A stretch of DNA of 30,470 bases from a virus, in IMG/VR virus record IMGVR_UViG_3300030085_000899, positions 1 through 30,470 of that record; one strand, written 5' to 3'. The position numbers were made by a program, and so were the translations under genes. Each line of letters opens with the position of its first letter. Position 1 is the first letter of the stretch. This document shows, in pieces, positions 14,898 to 29,800 of the stretch. The notes beneath the pieces are model-generated. The model was not told the DNA's origin. It saw nothing but the letters and a program-made list of their open reading frames with translations, and did no database searches.

Positions 14898-17800
14898 TTA
14901 GAGTTCTACGAGCCACCAACCTTGTAGATCGGTTGGAATTTGATTTGCATTTGGATCACCTTGTGCATCAGTACCACCTACGAATACCAAACCGAAAGCG
15001 GCGTTTCTAGTCTGTACAATCATTTCACCACTATCCCACGCTGTAACATTTGGTGCAGAAGAACCAACGTTTGCCTTTGTACCAGTGCTGTCACCTTGAA
15101 TTGGTGTTGCACTAGTGCCATCCTTCTTAGCACGAAGAATGAAATTAGCATTGTAGTTAAGGTTACCACTAATATCTATAAACCTAATCATATCGCCCGT
15201 TTGAGCACCATCACTAGCAGAAGGTAGATAGACAATCATGTTACCACTTGAGGAAGTGTTAATTAGATAATTGCCATTCGATTGTAGTGGATTAGCAACA
15301 ACCTGTCCAAATCCAGTAGAAGATTGCTCAAGATATGTCCAGCGACGACCACCATTAGCATTAAAGTATCTAGAAATACCGAAGGCATCAATAGAACCAT
15401 CTTGATACATCTGGAAGTCTCTTGGACCAGCTGCCAGTGTAGATCCAGCAGAACCAATGTTGTCGATATGGAAGATGCTGGTTGTAGCAGATTGTGTCTC
15501 AAGGATTTGACCCTTATGATAGAAGGATCCACCCATGTCAACAGAACCGTCATTCTTGTCAACTTCAAATACAACCTCATCAGTACATACGCCATTTTCT
15601 TGGCAACTATCATACTTAACTCTTAGGTTGCCATGAATATCTGCTCTACCCTTGAGGTATAGACCTGCTCTACCTGTGATAGGATCAAGAATTGCACCGT
15701 CACCTGGGTGACCATCATCGTTAGCAACAGCAAAGATAAGTGTCTTACTATCTGTACCATACATTCTCATGTTGCCACTGACAACGTTGAGATCATCATG
15801 GATAGTTAACTTACCACCGCCAAAGTATCTTGCGATATTTGCTTCTGGTTGGTTGTTATCAAGAGAACTTCTGATGCTCTTAGGCATCTTGACACCGAAG
15901 GAAGCATCAACGTTACCGTCAATACTATCAGGTAAGAAGAATTCAGATCCAATTCTGATAATCTGATCGTAGTCAAGTTTCTGAGCAACTAGGTTACCAT
16001 TAACAAGTTTGAGGATAATTCTATCAGGACTTGTGTTTGGTGAAGGTGCCTGAGTTCTACCAGTTGCAGGTAGTGCCTCAAGTAGTTTAGTTGTTCTGCT
16101 ATCCTTAAGGATCTTAACTACAACAGCGCCAGCAGTGAATGTCTGTGCAGTTGTACTTTCTTGAGCACGACCGCCGCTTGGATATTGTGCATTGATGCTG
16201 TATGGTAGTTGTGGACCATTGTTACCAGCAGTATCGATGTATGGATCTGCAGTAACTCTAATGATCTCTGCCTTGGTTGTGCCTTCAATAATAGCAACTA
16301 GGTCACCTTTCTGGAAACCAGAGATGCTTCCAACTGTGAATGCCTCATTACCATTACCCTGAGTTTGACCATCACTATGGTTAATAGTTGTAGTGGTAGA
16401 AGGACCATTTGCTTGTGTTGCTTCAGGTGCATAGGTGTATACAAATACATCATCTGTTACAGGGTGTGCAACAGCAGTGCTACCATATACAGACTGTGCC
16501 CAGACCCAACCCCATTCGTTACCAAGTTCTGTGTTACCATTACAGGTATTAACTTCAAACGTGGTAAAGTCTCTGTTTGTTAGAGTTAGTTTGCTATCAT
16601 CAGATGTGTCTTGATCAACATCGAAGATGTTATTAACAATTGGTGTTGCACCACATCCACCCGATAGATTAATTGAACCATAGATGTTAAGAACACTATC
16701 TTGAATAGTCTCGTCACCAATGATGATGTCACCAGTAACACTATCAACAACAAATACATCCTTTTCAGTTGCAGTATCACAACCGCTAGTAACAATCAGT
16801 TTCTTAGCAACTTCATCTAGTGCAGTTCCAACTCTGACAAATTCACCCTGATTAAAGTCACCATCATTATTGGTGTCTTCACGATCAACGATGACATAAT
16901 CACCAACCTTAAGTTGACCACCAAACTGAGATAGGTAGAAGTTATCAACAGGACCAGTAGCATCAATTGCTTGAGTTGTCCAAGTAGCATCGAAGGAGAT
17001 ATTTGCCTTCCAAATGTTGGTTGTATCTGGATGTGTCTCTAAGTAATCTTTAGCAGGAGATAGTTGCTGCAACTTATACTTGGTAAACGAACCAAGTGGA
17101 TGACGCTTAACCTTAATGTAGTAAGGAGCAGATTCTGCACCTTGTAGACCATCTTCAGTAATTCTGACAAGTTCAGGATACTGCTCAGTAGCACCAGATC
17201 CAGTAATAACGGTGTCAATTAATACATAGTCACCTGCTTGGAAGTAAGGAGTTGGTTTGTACTTGAGTGGTACATAGAACTCATCACCAGTGATTGCTGG
17301 TAGATCAGCACCTTCAGCACCTGCTCCAGTCTTACTTTGTTGGAATACTGCGTCACCCCAAGTAGCAGAACCACCAGTATCAATTCTGTTATAACCATCA
17401 GCGATGTTCTGAACAGTTGGATTATTGAAGTCAGCAACTGTAATTCTTAGAACATTAACTAGGTCAATGTTGCTATTGAATGTGTTGTTACCAAGTTCAC
17501 CACTAGCATGAGCGAAGTCATCAGTACCAAGTTGTGCTCTATTTCCTTCAAATGAGTAGGAAGCAAGACCACCACAGAGTTTGATGTCAGCATTGAAACG
17601 TGCATTAGCATCAACAATAAAGTTATTTCTAACCGTTGTGCTACCACCCTGACCACCAATCTTAAGTAGAGATGCATTAGTAGCGAAGTTTAGTGTCTGT
17701 GTCTGAGTGGTGAAGAAGTTAACAACACCTGCTTCAGATCTTAGTGTAACAACCTGAGTTGGATCAGCTTCATTACCACCAATAATCTTATTAGCACCAA

Positions 17801-20800
17801 TTAGAACATCACCAGCAACACTGAATTGCTTAGTACCAACCAACGTGTAAGAGTTGGAGGAGTTGTTATTGTATGCACCACCAAGTTGGATCTTAGAAAT
17901 ATTAGCAGCATCGTCACCAATATCACCAAGGAAGATGTTAGAGTGGTCAGATGCATTACCTAGTCTGAAGAATGTATCTCCAGTTCTTTCGTTACCAACT
18001 CTAATGTCTTCTACATTAGCAGCAAGATTTAGTCTACCTTCAAATGTGGTGTCAGTTACAAGGTTGAATGTGCCAGAAGTCTGAGAAGTTCTGATCTCAG
18101 CAGTTGTGCCATCATCACCATTGACTTCGATGTCATGCTCGAAGCGAGCATCATCAGTAAATCTAGATGTGCCATCAACAACCAGTGCTCTATCAAGTAG
18201 AGAATTAGGTACGTTGATACCAACACGACCACCATTTGTAGTAGCAACACGTAGGACTGCCTCATCGTTAGGAGCAGCACTGTCACCACCAACTAGTAGA
18301 GCGTTGTCTTGTGCTGTCTTATCACGATCAGCGAAGTTGGTGTGATCGAGGAAGTCAGCAGTTGTTCTACCACTAATGAATGTAGTACCAACAACGTCTA
18401 GGTTTGCACGAGGTGTTGTCTCGATGCTTGTCCATGCATTTTCAAGCGCATCATGTGGAGCACGAGCAACAGTGTTAATACCAAGTTTGAAGTCACCAAT
18501 GTTGGTTGTCTCGGTTCTGAGTGCTTCAGCACCAATGACACCAAGTTCTTTCCATACAGAGTTAGAGAATTCAATCTTAGGTTCTACACCAGCACTAGCA
18601 CCGTTAATAATGTCTGTCCAATTGTATGTGATAGCAGAAACGCTATCAACCAATTGAATGTGAACATAGTTGTTGCTCTCGCTGAATACATCTCCCTGTG
18701 GAGAAACAATGTTCCAAGTTCCACTTACAGCAGCGTTGTTGTAGAAATCTACAAGTCTAATCTGAGAAGTATTTGTAATACCAAGTGCAGAGTTAAGAAC
18801 TCCTACACCTGACTGTTCCCAAATAATCTTAGCAATATTTGTGCCATCAAAGATGACTTGCTTAATAGAGTTATTACCAACCTGAGTATATCCATCAGCA
18901 AAGATCCAAGCAACAGATCCTGTGAGATTAGTTGCTTCACCTTTGAATAGGATGTCGCCAGCAGAAGGTAGAACACCACCAAAGTCAGTTAGTTGTAATG
19001 TATCAAGTCTTGTGCCACCTGCAGAATATAGAGGAGTGTTGTTTGGTGTCATGTTAGAACCAAACGCACCAATAGCATGTGTGAAGAACTTATATCCTCT
19101 TGCTCTTGGATATCTGATTGGAGTGATTTCAAATACAGCAGACTTAACTTTGTTCTTACTGAGAGTGATGTCACCAGCAGTAGGAGGAACAAATGCTGTT
19201 CTGTCTAGTCTTTCATCTTGCTCAATAACACCAAGTTTGTTCTCAGTGCTCTCGACAATAGAACGAACAATCAGGGCATCCTTGACCTGCTTGAAGTCAC
19301 CGTCTTGTACAGCAATGATAACAGGAGATTCAAATGTATTTGGTAGAGATCCGTCACCACCAACAACTGTGATATTCTGGTTGAATGTTACAGGTGTATC
19401 GAAGGTAGTAACGAGACCGCCAATTACGTCATCCTCGTCTCCATCATCTGCAAGAACTGCAGCATCGATGAATGTCTCTTCACCAGTAATAGCGTTAATT
19501 CTTCTATTACCAATGTAGAGATCACCCTGGGAGTTAATACCAGTGTAGAAGACGATACCAGCGTCTTGTTTCTTACTTTGTGCATAGAAGTCCTCTTCAG
19601 GTGTTAGGACGACTTCCTGACGTGCTGGGAGACCAGTGGAGTAGTTACCAGGACCGAAACCAAGGTATTCAAACGTGTGGTTACCAGCACGAGCGATAGA
19701 TGGTCTTCTAAGTTCAATGTAATACTTCTGATCTGATAGAACTGTGCTATCACCAGCAATTGGAATACGACGATCTTCAGAACCAGAGGTTGCGTTACCA
19801 TCCTGTGCTTTAATTTGGTTGTCACCAGTGTAAGTATTGAGGATGAATGCAGGGTTGTTAAGTAGATCTTCTACAAGTTCTCTAGTTACAGAGTTCTTAA
19901 AGTCGTTAACTGTAACAAGACCATGTACATAGTTGTCAGCAGCAGAGAATGTCTGTGGTGGGTCAATTAGGTTAGCATAGTAATCTTTCTCTGCCTGAGT
20001 TGTACCAGAGTTCTTGAACCAAAGAGGATCGTTTCTGAAGTTTAGTGGATATAGTTTGCTGACTGGTTGAGAGAACTTGAACTTCTTGAAGTTGTTAGTT
20101 ACACCAGCGCCAGTTGGGAATGGAGAGACGTTACCACGGAGAGCAGTGATATAGTAAATACCATCTTGCTGACCTGCAATTCTGCGTTGTAGTGTCTCAT
20201 ATCCGAAGATATAGAATGTATCTTCGACAACACCAGCATCCTCAACACTATCAACGTAGTATTCAACACCAGCGTCATCTTGAATACGATCACCAGGGGT
20301 GATAGTATAAACGTTAGCGCCGTTTTGCTTGTAAAAATACTCAGGATAATTTTTCTTGATTAGTGTTTTTAGAGGTAGCGATTTGCCCATATCCTGGTCT
20401 TCCAGCATATCAGCAAATACATTGCCTTGAGTAAATCTGGTATTGACATACTCACTATACTCTAGAACACCACCACGGATTGCTTTGATGATTAGGTAAT
20501 GGTCACCACCAACATTGAAGTAACCATGAATGTTACAGTTACCAGAGGAATTACCAGCAAATGTAGCAGCATTTGCATCAAATTGTCCGTTCTGAGTTTT
20601 ATTAGCAACAAATGCACCACCTTGAGGAGCAGTGATCTTAACTGTGGTTAGGATCTCATTGCTTAGACCAGAGAAATCAGTTGTGTTGATTGTGTGGTCA
20701 TAAACTGTCAATTCTAGATACTTGATCGATGCATCTAGAGTATCCTCTACATAACGACCAGACTGAATTGTTGCTTGAATACCAGAGGAGAACTTAGCGT

Positions 20801-23800
20801 ATGCACGCTTATCAACAGCAAGATATGGATCATACTGCTTATCAACGTCAAGACTGTTATCAATAAAGTCTTGAGTTGTGAAACCAATACGCTCACCAAT
20901 TTGTGCTGGGTTCTCGAAACGAGCGCCATATACTGTGCCAGTTACAGGTTTCAGTACAATCTTCTGAGGTACAAGTTTACGGGTGTCGTCAGTTCTTGTC
21001 TTAAGAACGAAACCATTGATAGGATCTCTAGCGTTCTCAAGATACTTAGGAATGACAAAACGGATCTTGTAGGTTCTCTCATCTGCCTCACGAGTATCAT
21101 CTAGACGCTCATACCACATGTCAGTGGATCTTGGGCGATCAGCATAATCAGTTTGATTAATACGCCAGAAGATGCTCTCTTTCTTAACAGCGTCAGACTG
21201 TCCAGTAACTTCATCCTTACACTGGATGTACCACTTACCTGTAGTAGATACAGCATCAGTAAATGCTGGATCAAACTTGAATGGAGAGCGACGCTTGTTA
21301 GCGAAGACTTGGAACTCATTCGACGTTACTTGGAATGTAACTGGGTTAGCATTAGCAATAGCGTTAGCATGAGTTAAGTGAAGAGTAATCTTCTTAGGAG
21401 ATACATATCTCGCATAGAACTCAGTTCTAGGATTAATTCTACCGAAGTTTGCATCGTTAGGATCAGTAACAGCAATGGTAGAATTATTTGCCTGACCAGA
21501 TCCGACTAGAGGTAGTACACCGCCTTCGATTGTTCTAATGAATACTCTCTGTGGTGTAGTAGATGCAGATGGTAAGTCAAATACGTGAGCAACTTCAGTT
21601 TGAATTTCAGTTGCGGTAGCAGTTACAGACTTATAAGTATGGAGATCATACTTGTCATCTAGGACGAACTGATAGAGATCGATCTCAACATCTTGATCAA
21701 TAGCATCAGTCTCAGATGCATAGATGTAGATACCTGCACATGCATTCTCTTTGGAAGTTGCAAGCATCAACTTCGTCTGGTCTACACCATTGAAGAAGTT
21801 AGTACCACTATAATCTTCACCGCCTGCTAGTGTGCTTCTACCAGGAGCGATGACATAGTATGTTCTGTTAGTCTCGAAACCATTAGGTAGTCTGACGAGA
21901 CGCTTATCAACATCGACATACTTACCAGTAACTGGGTCAAAGCGTGGACGTGGAACCAATCTGACTGGTGTACCAGTTTCAAAGTTGTGTGGGTTAGAAG
22001 GACCAGTACCAGTAGTATCAACTGTGAATACAGTTGCTCTGGATGCAAGTTGAGTGGTATCAACTGTCTGTTCCTGTCTAACAACAGAACCAAGACCACT
22101 ATCAATAATGGTAGTAATGACACCAATTAGAGTTTCGATTGCATCAGCAGTACCAGAACACTCTCTGTAAGTAGGAGATGTAAGTGTATCTGCAATGACA
22201 TCAGGTTGAGCAGAAGCAGGACCTACAGTTACAGTAGTAGGTAGTGTGTCTGCCCATACACCCTTGGCATATTCAAAGTGTAGATCAACAGAACTACTTG
22301 TCTGCTGTGCGTTAACAGTTAGACCATTGTCAAGTCTAGAGTTCTCAACACCAATCTCAATTACACTGTTGCTGACAATTCTCTTGACAAATGCACCCTC
22401 AGGAATGTTAGTATAAGTTGGTACAGCGTAAGATTGTAGAACTCCATCTACATATGCAGGAGTATTAGGATCGGAAGCACCTCTTGGATTGAGATACTCA
22501 ACAACACTCATACCAATGACAATGCCACGAGTATCGTTAACATCAATTAGAGCAGAGTTTGCAGTAGTAGAGCAGTTGTATCCAACAACATCGAAGTTAC
22601 GCATTGCTGCGGTTGCCAACTGACCGACATATTTCCATGCGTCAGTTGTCTCTGTTCTTTCACCGTCGATGTATGTTAGACTGTTACCAACGTAGTATGC
22701 TTCACCAGCTTGGATGCTGTTGAGGTTACCGCCAAGTCTAAGGTCATTAACAACAGCGTCAACAATGTAGGAGACATCACGGAAGCACTTCGATGCTTCG
22801 TTGTTGATTGTGAAGTCACCAGTATTAATAGGAGGTAGACCAGCAAGTGTGCCACCACCAATTGCATCAGTAAGAATATCAAATAGTGTTTCAATTGTGG
22901 CACGAACGTTAGCACAATCCCAGAGACCGTTAGAGAGTGGTGGTAGATTGTCTAGGTTACCAGCGTTTAGAGCATCACATACAATGTCAATCAAGGAGTT
23001 GACAGTTGCTAGAACATCAGAGCAGTTACCGTCAGCATATGCAGAAGGTTGATATGCTCTTGCAGCACGAGGATAGGAGTGAGTAGTTACATTCTGATCC
23101 TTAGTGCAAGTAAATGTTAGACTTTCTGTCTTGATCTTGATGCTTCTACCAGCAGATAGACCATGAGCAGCACTGGTTGTGACAACAACGTCACCAGATG
23201 CAGGATCATAGGTTGCGGTAGATACATTGTGCTCAACTAGTGGAGATGTTCCAACGTTGATTGCAAAACTATGTGTTGTAATGTTGCTGATAGCAATGTT
23301 CTGACCAGCGTAAGGATCAATACCAGCACGAGGATAAGACTTCGATGCAGTGTAGTTATCCATTGCACACTTGAATACAATCGAGTTGTCGTCAAGTGAT
23401 ACCTGAGCACCAGTAGATAGTCCATGAGCAGTACCGAAGTACAATGTCATTAGACCAGTTGTAGCATCGTATGTTGCGTTCGTTGGTGTGATCTGAGCAC
23501 CGTTAAGAACATTGACAGAGTTAGCAGCAGCACTCACAAATCTATGATCATAATCACCACCAGATACAATTGCACCAGGCAATGCCTTGACAAATGTATG
23601 TGGATAGACGTGAGTAGATGTGCCAACGTTGAATGTAATAGTATTGGTAGTTACTGCTGTTACGTTAACTGCAGTATCATATGCAGGATCAGCAGGAGCA
23701 CCAGTTGTTCTAGTAGCAGTTAGTGTACCTACGCCACCATCATTACCGATTGCCTGAATGATGATACCCATAAGTGTATCAACTGCAGCAACAGCAGAAC

Positions 23801-26800
23801 CACAACGTGGTAGTAGTTCGCCTGCATCCCAGTCCTCTACAATAGTATTGTCGATCTTCTGAGTGAGAGTATTAGCAGCATCTGTAGTTACAGTTTCATT
23901 CTTGATAACCTGCATTGCGATGTTCTTCGCCTCAAGGAATACCTTGGCAGCTTCATCACGCTCAGCATCGATGAATGTTTCTACAGTAGTACCATCTCTG
24001 TAATCATAGTTGGTGACATATATCTTAGCAGCATCATAAGTCTTGGAGTTTCCACCAAACTTAACGTCCCACATGACTTCCTTAAGGACGCTAACAACGT
24101 CATCCTTACAATCTTGTGCAGTGTTACCAGTAGAAGGAGTGTAAGTAGGATATGCAGCAAGCATACGGAGATATGCTTCTTCTGCAATGAAGTCAACATT
24201 CTCTAGAACCATGTCATGTGCATCACACTCAATGTCACCAACAATAGTTGGATCACCAATCTGATCTAGAGTAATGGTTAGGTCACGGTCATAGTATTGG
24301 TTGTTCAATGCACGCTGCATTAGATCTTCAGCACGCTTGAATGCAGTGATCGAAGGACCGACTTCGTTATCTACACCGTTAAGAATTAGAGAATTACCAT
24401 TGAAGTATTCCTTAGTTGCAGCGATAGTATACTCGTTACCACCAAACCAAACGTCTTGTGCAACAGCGTCAACAATATGTCCAATATCTCTACGGCACTT
24501 AGCTTCACCAGTGATGAATACGCCAGGATTATCAGGAGAGTTCCAGATACCACCAGAAATATTACCATTAGTAATTGCATCAGTAGCGATAAGACCTAGA
24601 GTTTCGATAGCAGACTGAACATCAGAACATGCTGCTGGATCTTGTCTGTCAACAGGAGTAGGAGTTACTTCTACAACAGCATCGGTAGCAGCACTTACAA
24701 ATGTGTGAGGATAGTTACCACCAGATCTTACAGCGCCTGCAGTTGCAGATACAAATGTATGTACAGAGAGTGGACTGTACATGACAGCATCAGTAGCAGC
24801 ACTGACGAATGTATGTGCAGATGTATCGGATGATGTACCTACATTAACAGTGATAGTGGTAGCAGTCTTGGCAGTAATGCTGATAGACTTACCAGCATAT
24901 GGATCAGTTCCAGGACGTGGATATGTATGCTGAGTAGCATTATTATCCAGAGCACATGTGAATGTGAAAGAATTATCCTTAAGAACAATACCCTCACCAA
25001 CATCTAGACCATGGTTTGCACCAAGGGTGATCTCCATGAGACCAGTTACTGGGTCATATGTTGCACCAGATGGAGTGAAAGTGCGGTTAGAATCTACAGG
25101 ACCAACGTTGATTGTAATTGTGTTAGCAGTTACAGCAGTGATAGGTACAGCAGTATCATATACTCTATCTTGCTTCTTCTTGATACCGTTAGTAGTTGCA
25201 CTAACAAATGTGTGTGCAGATGTATCAGAAGAACTACCAACCTGAACTCTAAATCTATCAGCAGTTACATCATAGATTTTGATCCACTTACCAGCGAAAG
25301 GATCAGTTCCTGCGCGTGGGTATGAATGCTGGGTCTGGTTGTTATCAAGAGCACATGTAAATGTAACGGAGTTATTATCAAACTTAACCAAATCTCCATT
25401 CTTCCAACCATGATTTGGAACTGTGCAAGTCATTACACCAGTTACAGGTTCATAGTCAGCAGTAGTGATTGTATCCTGATCAATTAGAGTTCTAGGATAT
25501 GAATGCTGGGTCTGGTTGTTATCCTTAGCACAAGTAAATGTGAGTGATTCGTCTACAAGTTTGATGCTCTCACCAACAACTAGAGAATGATTACCAATTG
25601 TAAGTTCTACATCACCAGTAGAAGGTTCGTAATCAGCAGCAGTAACGTTGAATGGAACAATAAGTGATGTGCCAACGTTAACATCAAATGTATCTGCAGT
25701 TACGTTAGATACTACCATTGCAGTATCGAAGTTGCCATCACCTTGACGTGGATATGTCTTCTGAGAGACATTACCGTCCATGTCACAAGTGAAAGTAAAG
25801 GAGTTATCCTTAAACTTGACTTGATCACCATTGCTTAGACCGTGACCAACAATTGTAATTGTAGAAACACCAGTTGCAGGATCGTATGTTGCATTAGTTG
25901 GTGTACCTACAGCAGTAAAGGCACCACTATAGTTTGCGTTACCTTCAGTGACAGTTAGATCTTTATAATACAGACCATTGTATACTGCCTTTCTCATCTC
26001 TGCGATAGCAGTATTGAATGCAGTTACGCTCTCTGCTTCCTCACCTACAAGACCATTGCTTAGTGGTGTAGTAGCATCAGTGAAATATTGTCTGGTAAAT
26101 TCTTTGGTGTGTCTGTTACCCGCTGTGAACATGTCAACAGAGACAGCATCGATGAAGTAACCGATGTCACGAGCACACTTGCTTTCGCCAGGACCCATGC
26201 CATAACCGTAGTTAACCTCGGTAGGCATAGAGCTGAGGTTACCAGCAGTAAATACATCCTGAACAATAGTGTTGAGGTTATCAATTGCTGCCTGTACATC
26301 AGAGCAGAGGAAGTCCTGAGCATTGAACTGATTTTCAGTGTTGCCAGCAAATGTAATCGCATTAGTAGCAGCACTAACAAATGTGTGTGCAGACTGTGGT
26401 AGATGGTTAACAGCATTAGCTGTAGCACTTACAAATGTATGTGCAGATGTGTCAGAAGATGTACCTACGTTGACTGTAATTGTTGTTCCAGTAACAGCAG
26501 TGATAGGAATAGATCTACCAGCAAAAGGATCTGTTCCAGGACGTGGATATGTATGCTGTGTTTGGTTATTGTCTAGAGCACAAGTGAAGGTGAAGGAGTT
26601 ATCGTCAAGAGTAATACCCTCTCCTACGCTCAATGTATGAGCACCAATCGTGATCTCCATGAGACCAGTTACTGGGTCATAGGTAGCATTAGTTGGACTA
26701 AACTCGACGTTAGGACCAGATGCACCAACGTTACAAGTGATAGTGTCAGCAGTTACAGCATCGATAGCAATATACTTACCACCCCATGTTACTGTAGAAG

Positions 26801-29800
26801 ATTGACCAGGAACAGTGTGTTGTGTGTTATTGCCGTCCATTGCACAAGTAAATGTGATGGAGTTATCAGCAATAGCAATACGATCACCAACACTTAAATC
26901 ATGGTTGGCAATAGAGAATACACATACACCAGTTGCAGGATCATATGCGACATTGTGTGGAGTAAACTGTCTTGTTACCTGTCCATAGTCAGAACCAGGA
27001 GCATTGTCAGCAGTGATGGTAAGATCCATCACATATAGCTTGTTAGTAATCGCCTGCTTCATCATCTCTGCTGCTTTAGCAAATGCAGTCTTGGATGGAC
27101 CTTCTTCTCCTAGAAGACCATCAGAGATTTGAGTGCTGACATTCTCGAAGTATTCTGCACAGAACCTCCAAGTATATACATTACCTCTCTTGAATAGGTC
27201 AAGTGAAACAGCATCAACAAAGTAACCGATATCTCTACGGCACTTAGTTTCACCAGGACCAGCAATGTAAGATGTCTCAGCAGGTAGACCATTGAGGTTA
27301 CCAGCAGCAATCTGTGTAGTAATAATATTTGTTAGCGTGTCAATAGCAGACTGTACGTCATCACAAGCGTTAGTGCTTGTTCTAGGAACGTCTAGACCAC
27401 CGCCACCATATTGTGCAGGACCTTCAGTAACTGTAGTATCAGTAATGCTGAGTTGGTTAGAAACAGCAGATCCCATGAGATCTCTTGCTTGGTTGAATGC
27501 TTCAATGGATGCAGTCTCTTCACCTTGTAGACCACCAGAGATCCAGTTCTGTCCAGTAGCATCAAAGTATTTGGTAATGAACTTACGGGAATACTTGTTA
27601 CCACCAACAAATAGGTCAAGTGATACAGCATCAATAAAGATACCGATATCACGCTTACACTTAGGACCAAAGGTGTTACCATTGTTTCCATCATAGTTTG
27701 GATACAATGCAAGCATATTTGCATATGCTGTGTTGACAATCTCAGTTCTATTCTGTTGGATCAAACGATAACCATCTGCGTATCTAGAACGCTCATCGGT
27801 TTGCTGATCACCAGGGATCCAGAAGTCAGGATGTCCAATGGCAATCTGTGCTAGACCAGCATCAACAATCTGATCTTTGTTCTGTTGAATGAGACGGTAT
27901 GCATCAGCATATCTAGAACCATCATCGGTCTGATTATCACCAGGAATATAGAAATCAGGGTGATTTAGTGGGATAGAAGCAAGTGCCTTGTCTCTAATCT
28001 CAGAGGAGTTACGACGGATTAGACGGAATGCATCAGCAAGTCTAGACTGTTCATTAGTTTGGGTGTCACCAGGAATGTAGAAGTCAGGATGATATACACT
28101 TACCTCAGCAAGTGCTGCGTCGAGGATGAACTCTCTATTGGCGACAATTCTGTTACGTGCATCCTTATTTCTACCAGCAGGATCTTGAATACCAGCAGGA
28201 TCATAAGTTACACCGTTAGTTGTTAGTCCTGCTTCTTCTGCTGCAGAACCAGTATATCCTTTACCAGCAATTAGTGAAGGATACTTGTTAGTATTACCAT
28301 TGAAGAAAATACTATTAGGATCAGGATCGTAGATGTCTGCCTTTACATCGAGCAAGTTAGCAATTGCTTTCTTACATAGATCTTTTGCTCTATTGAATGC
28401 AAAGATAGATGGATTTTCCTCACCTACGAGACCATTGCTTAGTGGTTGACCAGCGCCATCGAAGTATCTCTTAGTTGCATCGATGATGTTTGCGTTACCA
28501 CCATCTCTAAGATCTTCTGCAACAGCATCAACGATTAGACCGATATCACGCTTACACTTACCATCATTACCTGCGCCCTGAATTGCACTGAGACCGAAGG
28601 TCTCAACCATCTGATCATATGCTTCATTGACAATCTGTTGTCTGTTGTCAAGGATCAGGTTACGTGCATCAAAGTATCTGTTACCAGCAGGATTTAGACC
28701 AGGGTTGACATAAGAAATGTTCTGAAGTCTAGGATACTTCTCTAGAATATAACCGAAGACTTCCTCTTGGATCATGCGACGGTTGCTTTCAATCAAGTTA
28801 GCAGCATCAGCATAGACACTGTTAACAACACCGCCAGTTGGGTTTAGGATAGAACCCTTAGCAAGATACTTGACAAAACCTGTTGGTTCTAGTTCTGCAG
28901 AGAAGAACTCGTCTGTACCAGATGCTGGATCTAGTTTAACATATAGTCTTTCATTAGACTTAGCACCCAATCTGAAACCATCAATGGTAGCAGCAGGACG
29001 ATCAGTAGGTAGAATAATATCATCACTACCTAAGAACAACTTGGTATAGTTATTAGTTCCTTGTAGCGAACCTTGAATATCAATCGTATAGTAATTAATC
29101 CTCTTGGTATTGACAGCACTATCAATAACTTGCTTAGGAGGAATAATGTCAGTAATGTAACCACCCTTATCTTGGTTAAAGGCGAAACCTTTGAAACCAA
29201 TAGCATGTAGAGATGTGTTACCAAAGTTGGAGTTAGAGTTGGTGATCGACATATCACCACCACTTTCCATTAGGAAGTGATCAGCGAAACCAACAGCGAA
29301 GATCGAAACGTTCTGGATGAATGCATCTTCAGATGCACGAACGTGGAAGTTTCTCCACTCGTCTTTCCAATAACTATCACCCTTGGTGTGGTAAGGAACA
29401 GTAGCAAATGCGTCTACTAGTGATGCTCTGTTCCAAGTGTTAGAATACTCATCATATCGGATGAATGCTCTATCATCTTTCTGTAGCGAAACACCCGTGT
29501 ACTGAGCGATAACCATCGACTTAAAGCCTGTTGCCTTAAGACCGTTTGCCCAGATACCACAAATACCCCAAGTAGATCTGATCGATACGTTGAAGACATA
29601 TGGAGATGCAGATTCTACACTATCAACTTCTGCTAGTGTCTGTGCGTTAGCACCTAATGTAGGTTGAGTAACAGTCTCACCATTAGATAGACCGCTACCG
29701 ATAGCACTTACAACGAACGGAACTTGATATGTAAACTTACGAGGATCGTTCTGATCAATCGATACGATTGGGAAGATACCCTCAAGAACATCATCAATTT

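Larger units (their letters stand above)
22600..28559 (-). repeat. Seven copies of the KCxRDIGxxVDAV module (type B)
   Basis: Copies begin with the K/D codon at 28559, 27662, 27245, 26180, 24500, 24113 and 22790 (minus strand). The common core is K-C-x-R-D-I/V, then VDAV or a similar hydrophobic helix, then D-x-x-x-GGN and about 20 residues later an EYF/KYF-type motif. Most copies then have a GEE-x-S-x-x-AF helix, and several have a LYxxDLTxT strand. The sixth copy (DCKDDV) is the most divergent. Copies are about 70-80 residues, the seventh slightly shorter. Confidence 0.8.

Noticed and set aside
18922-19518. Plus-strand open frame of 198 codons
   Set aside because: It is antisense to the giant gene; the open frame follows from that gene's codon bias and the translation shows no domain.
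24600-26960. Regularly recurring similar segments suggesting a CRISPR-like array
   Set aside because: The recurrence is in frame within one protein, with repeat lengths tied to beta modules and no short constant repeats separated by unique spacers.
29417-29599. Open frame just upstream of the Met at 29516 as a separate gene
   Set aside because: It is in another frame over the continuous giant coding sequence, which is open through the whole region.
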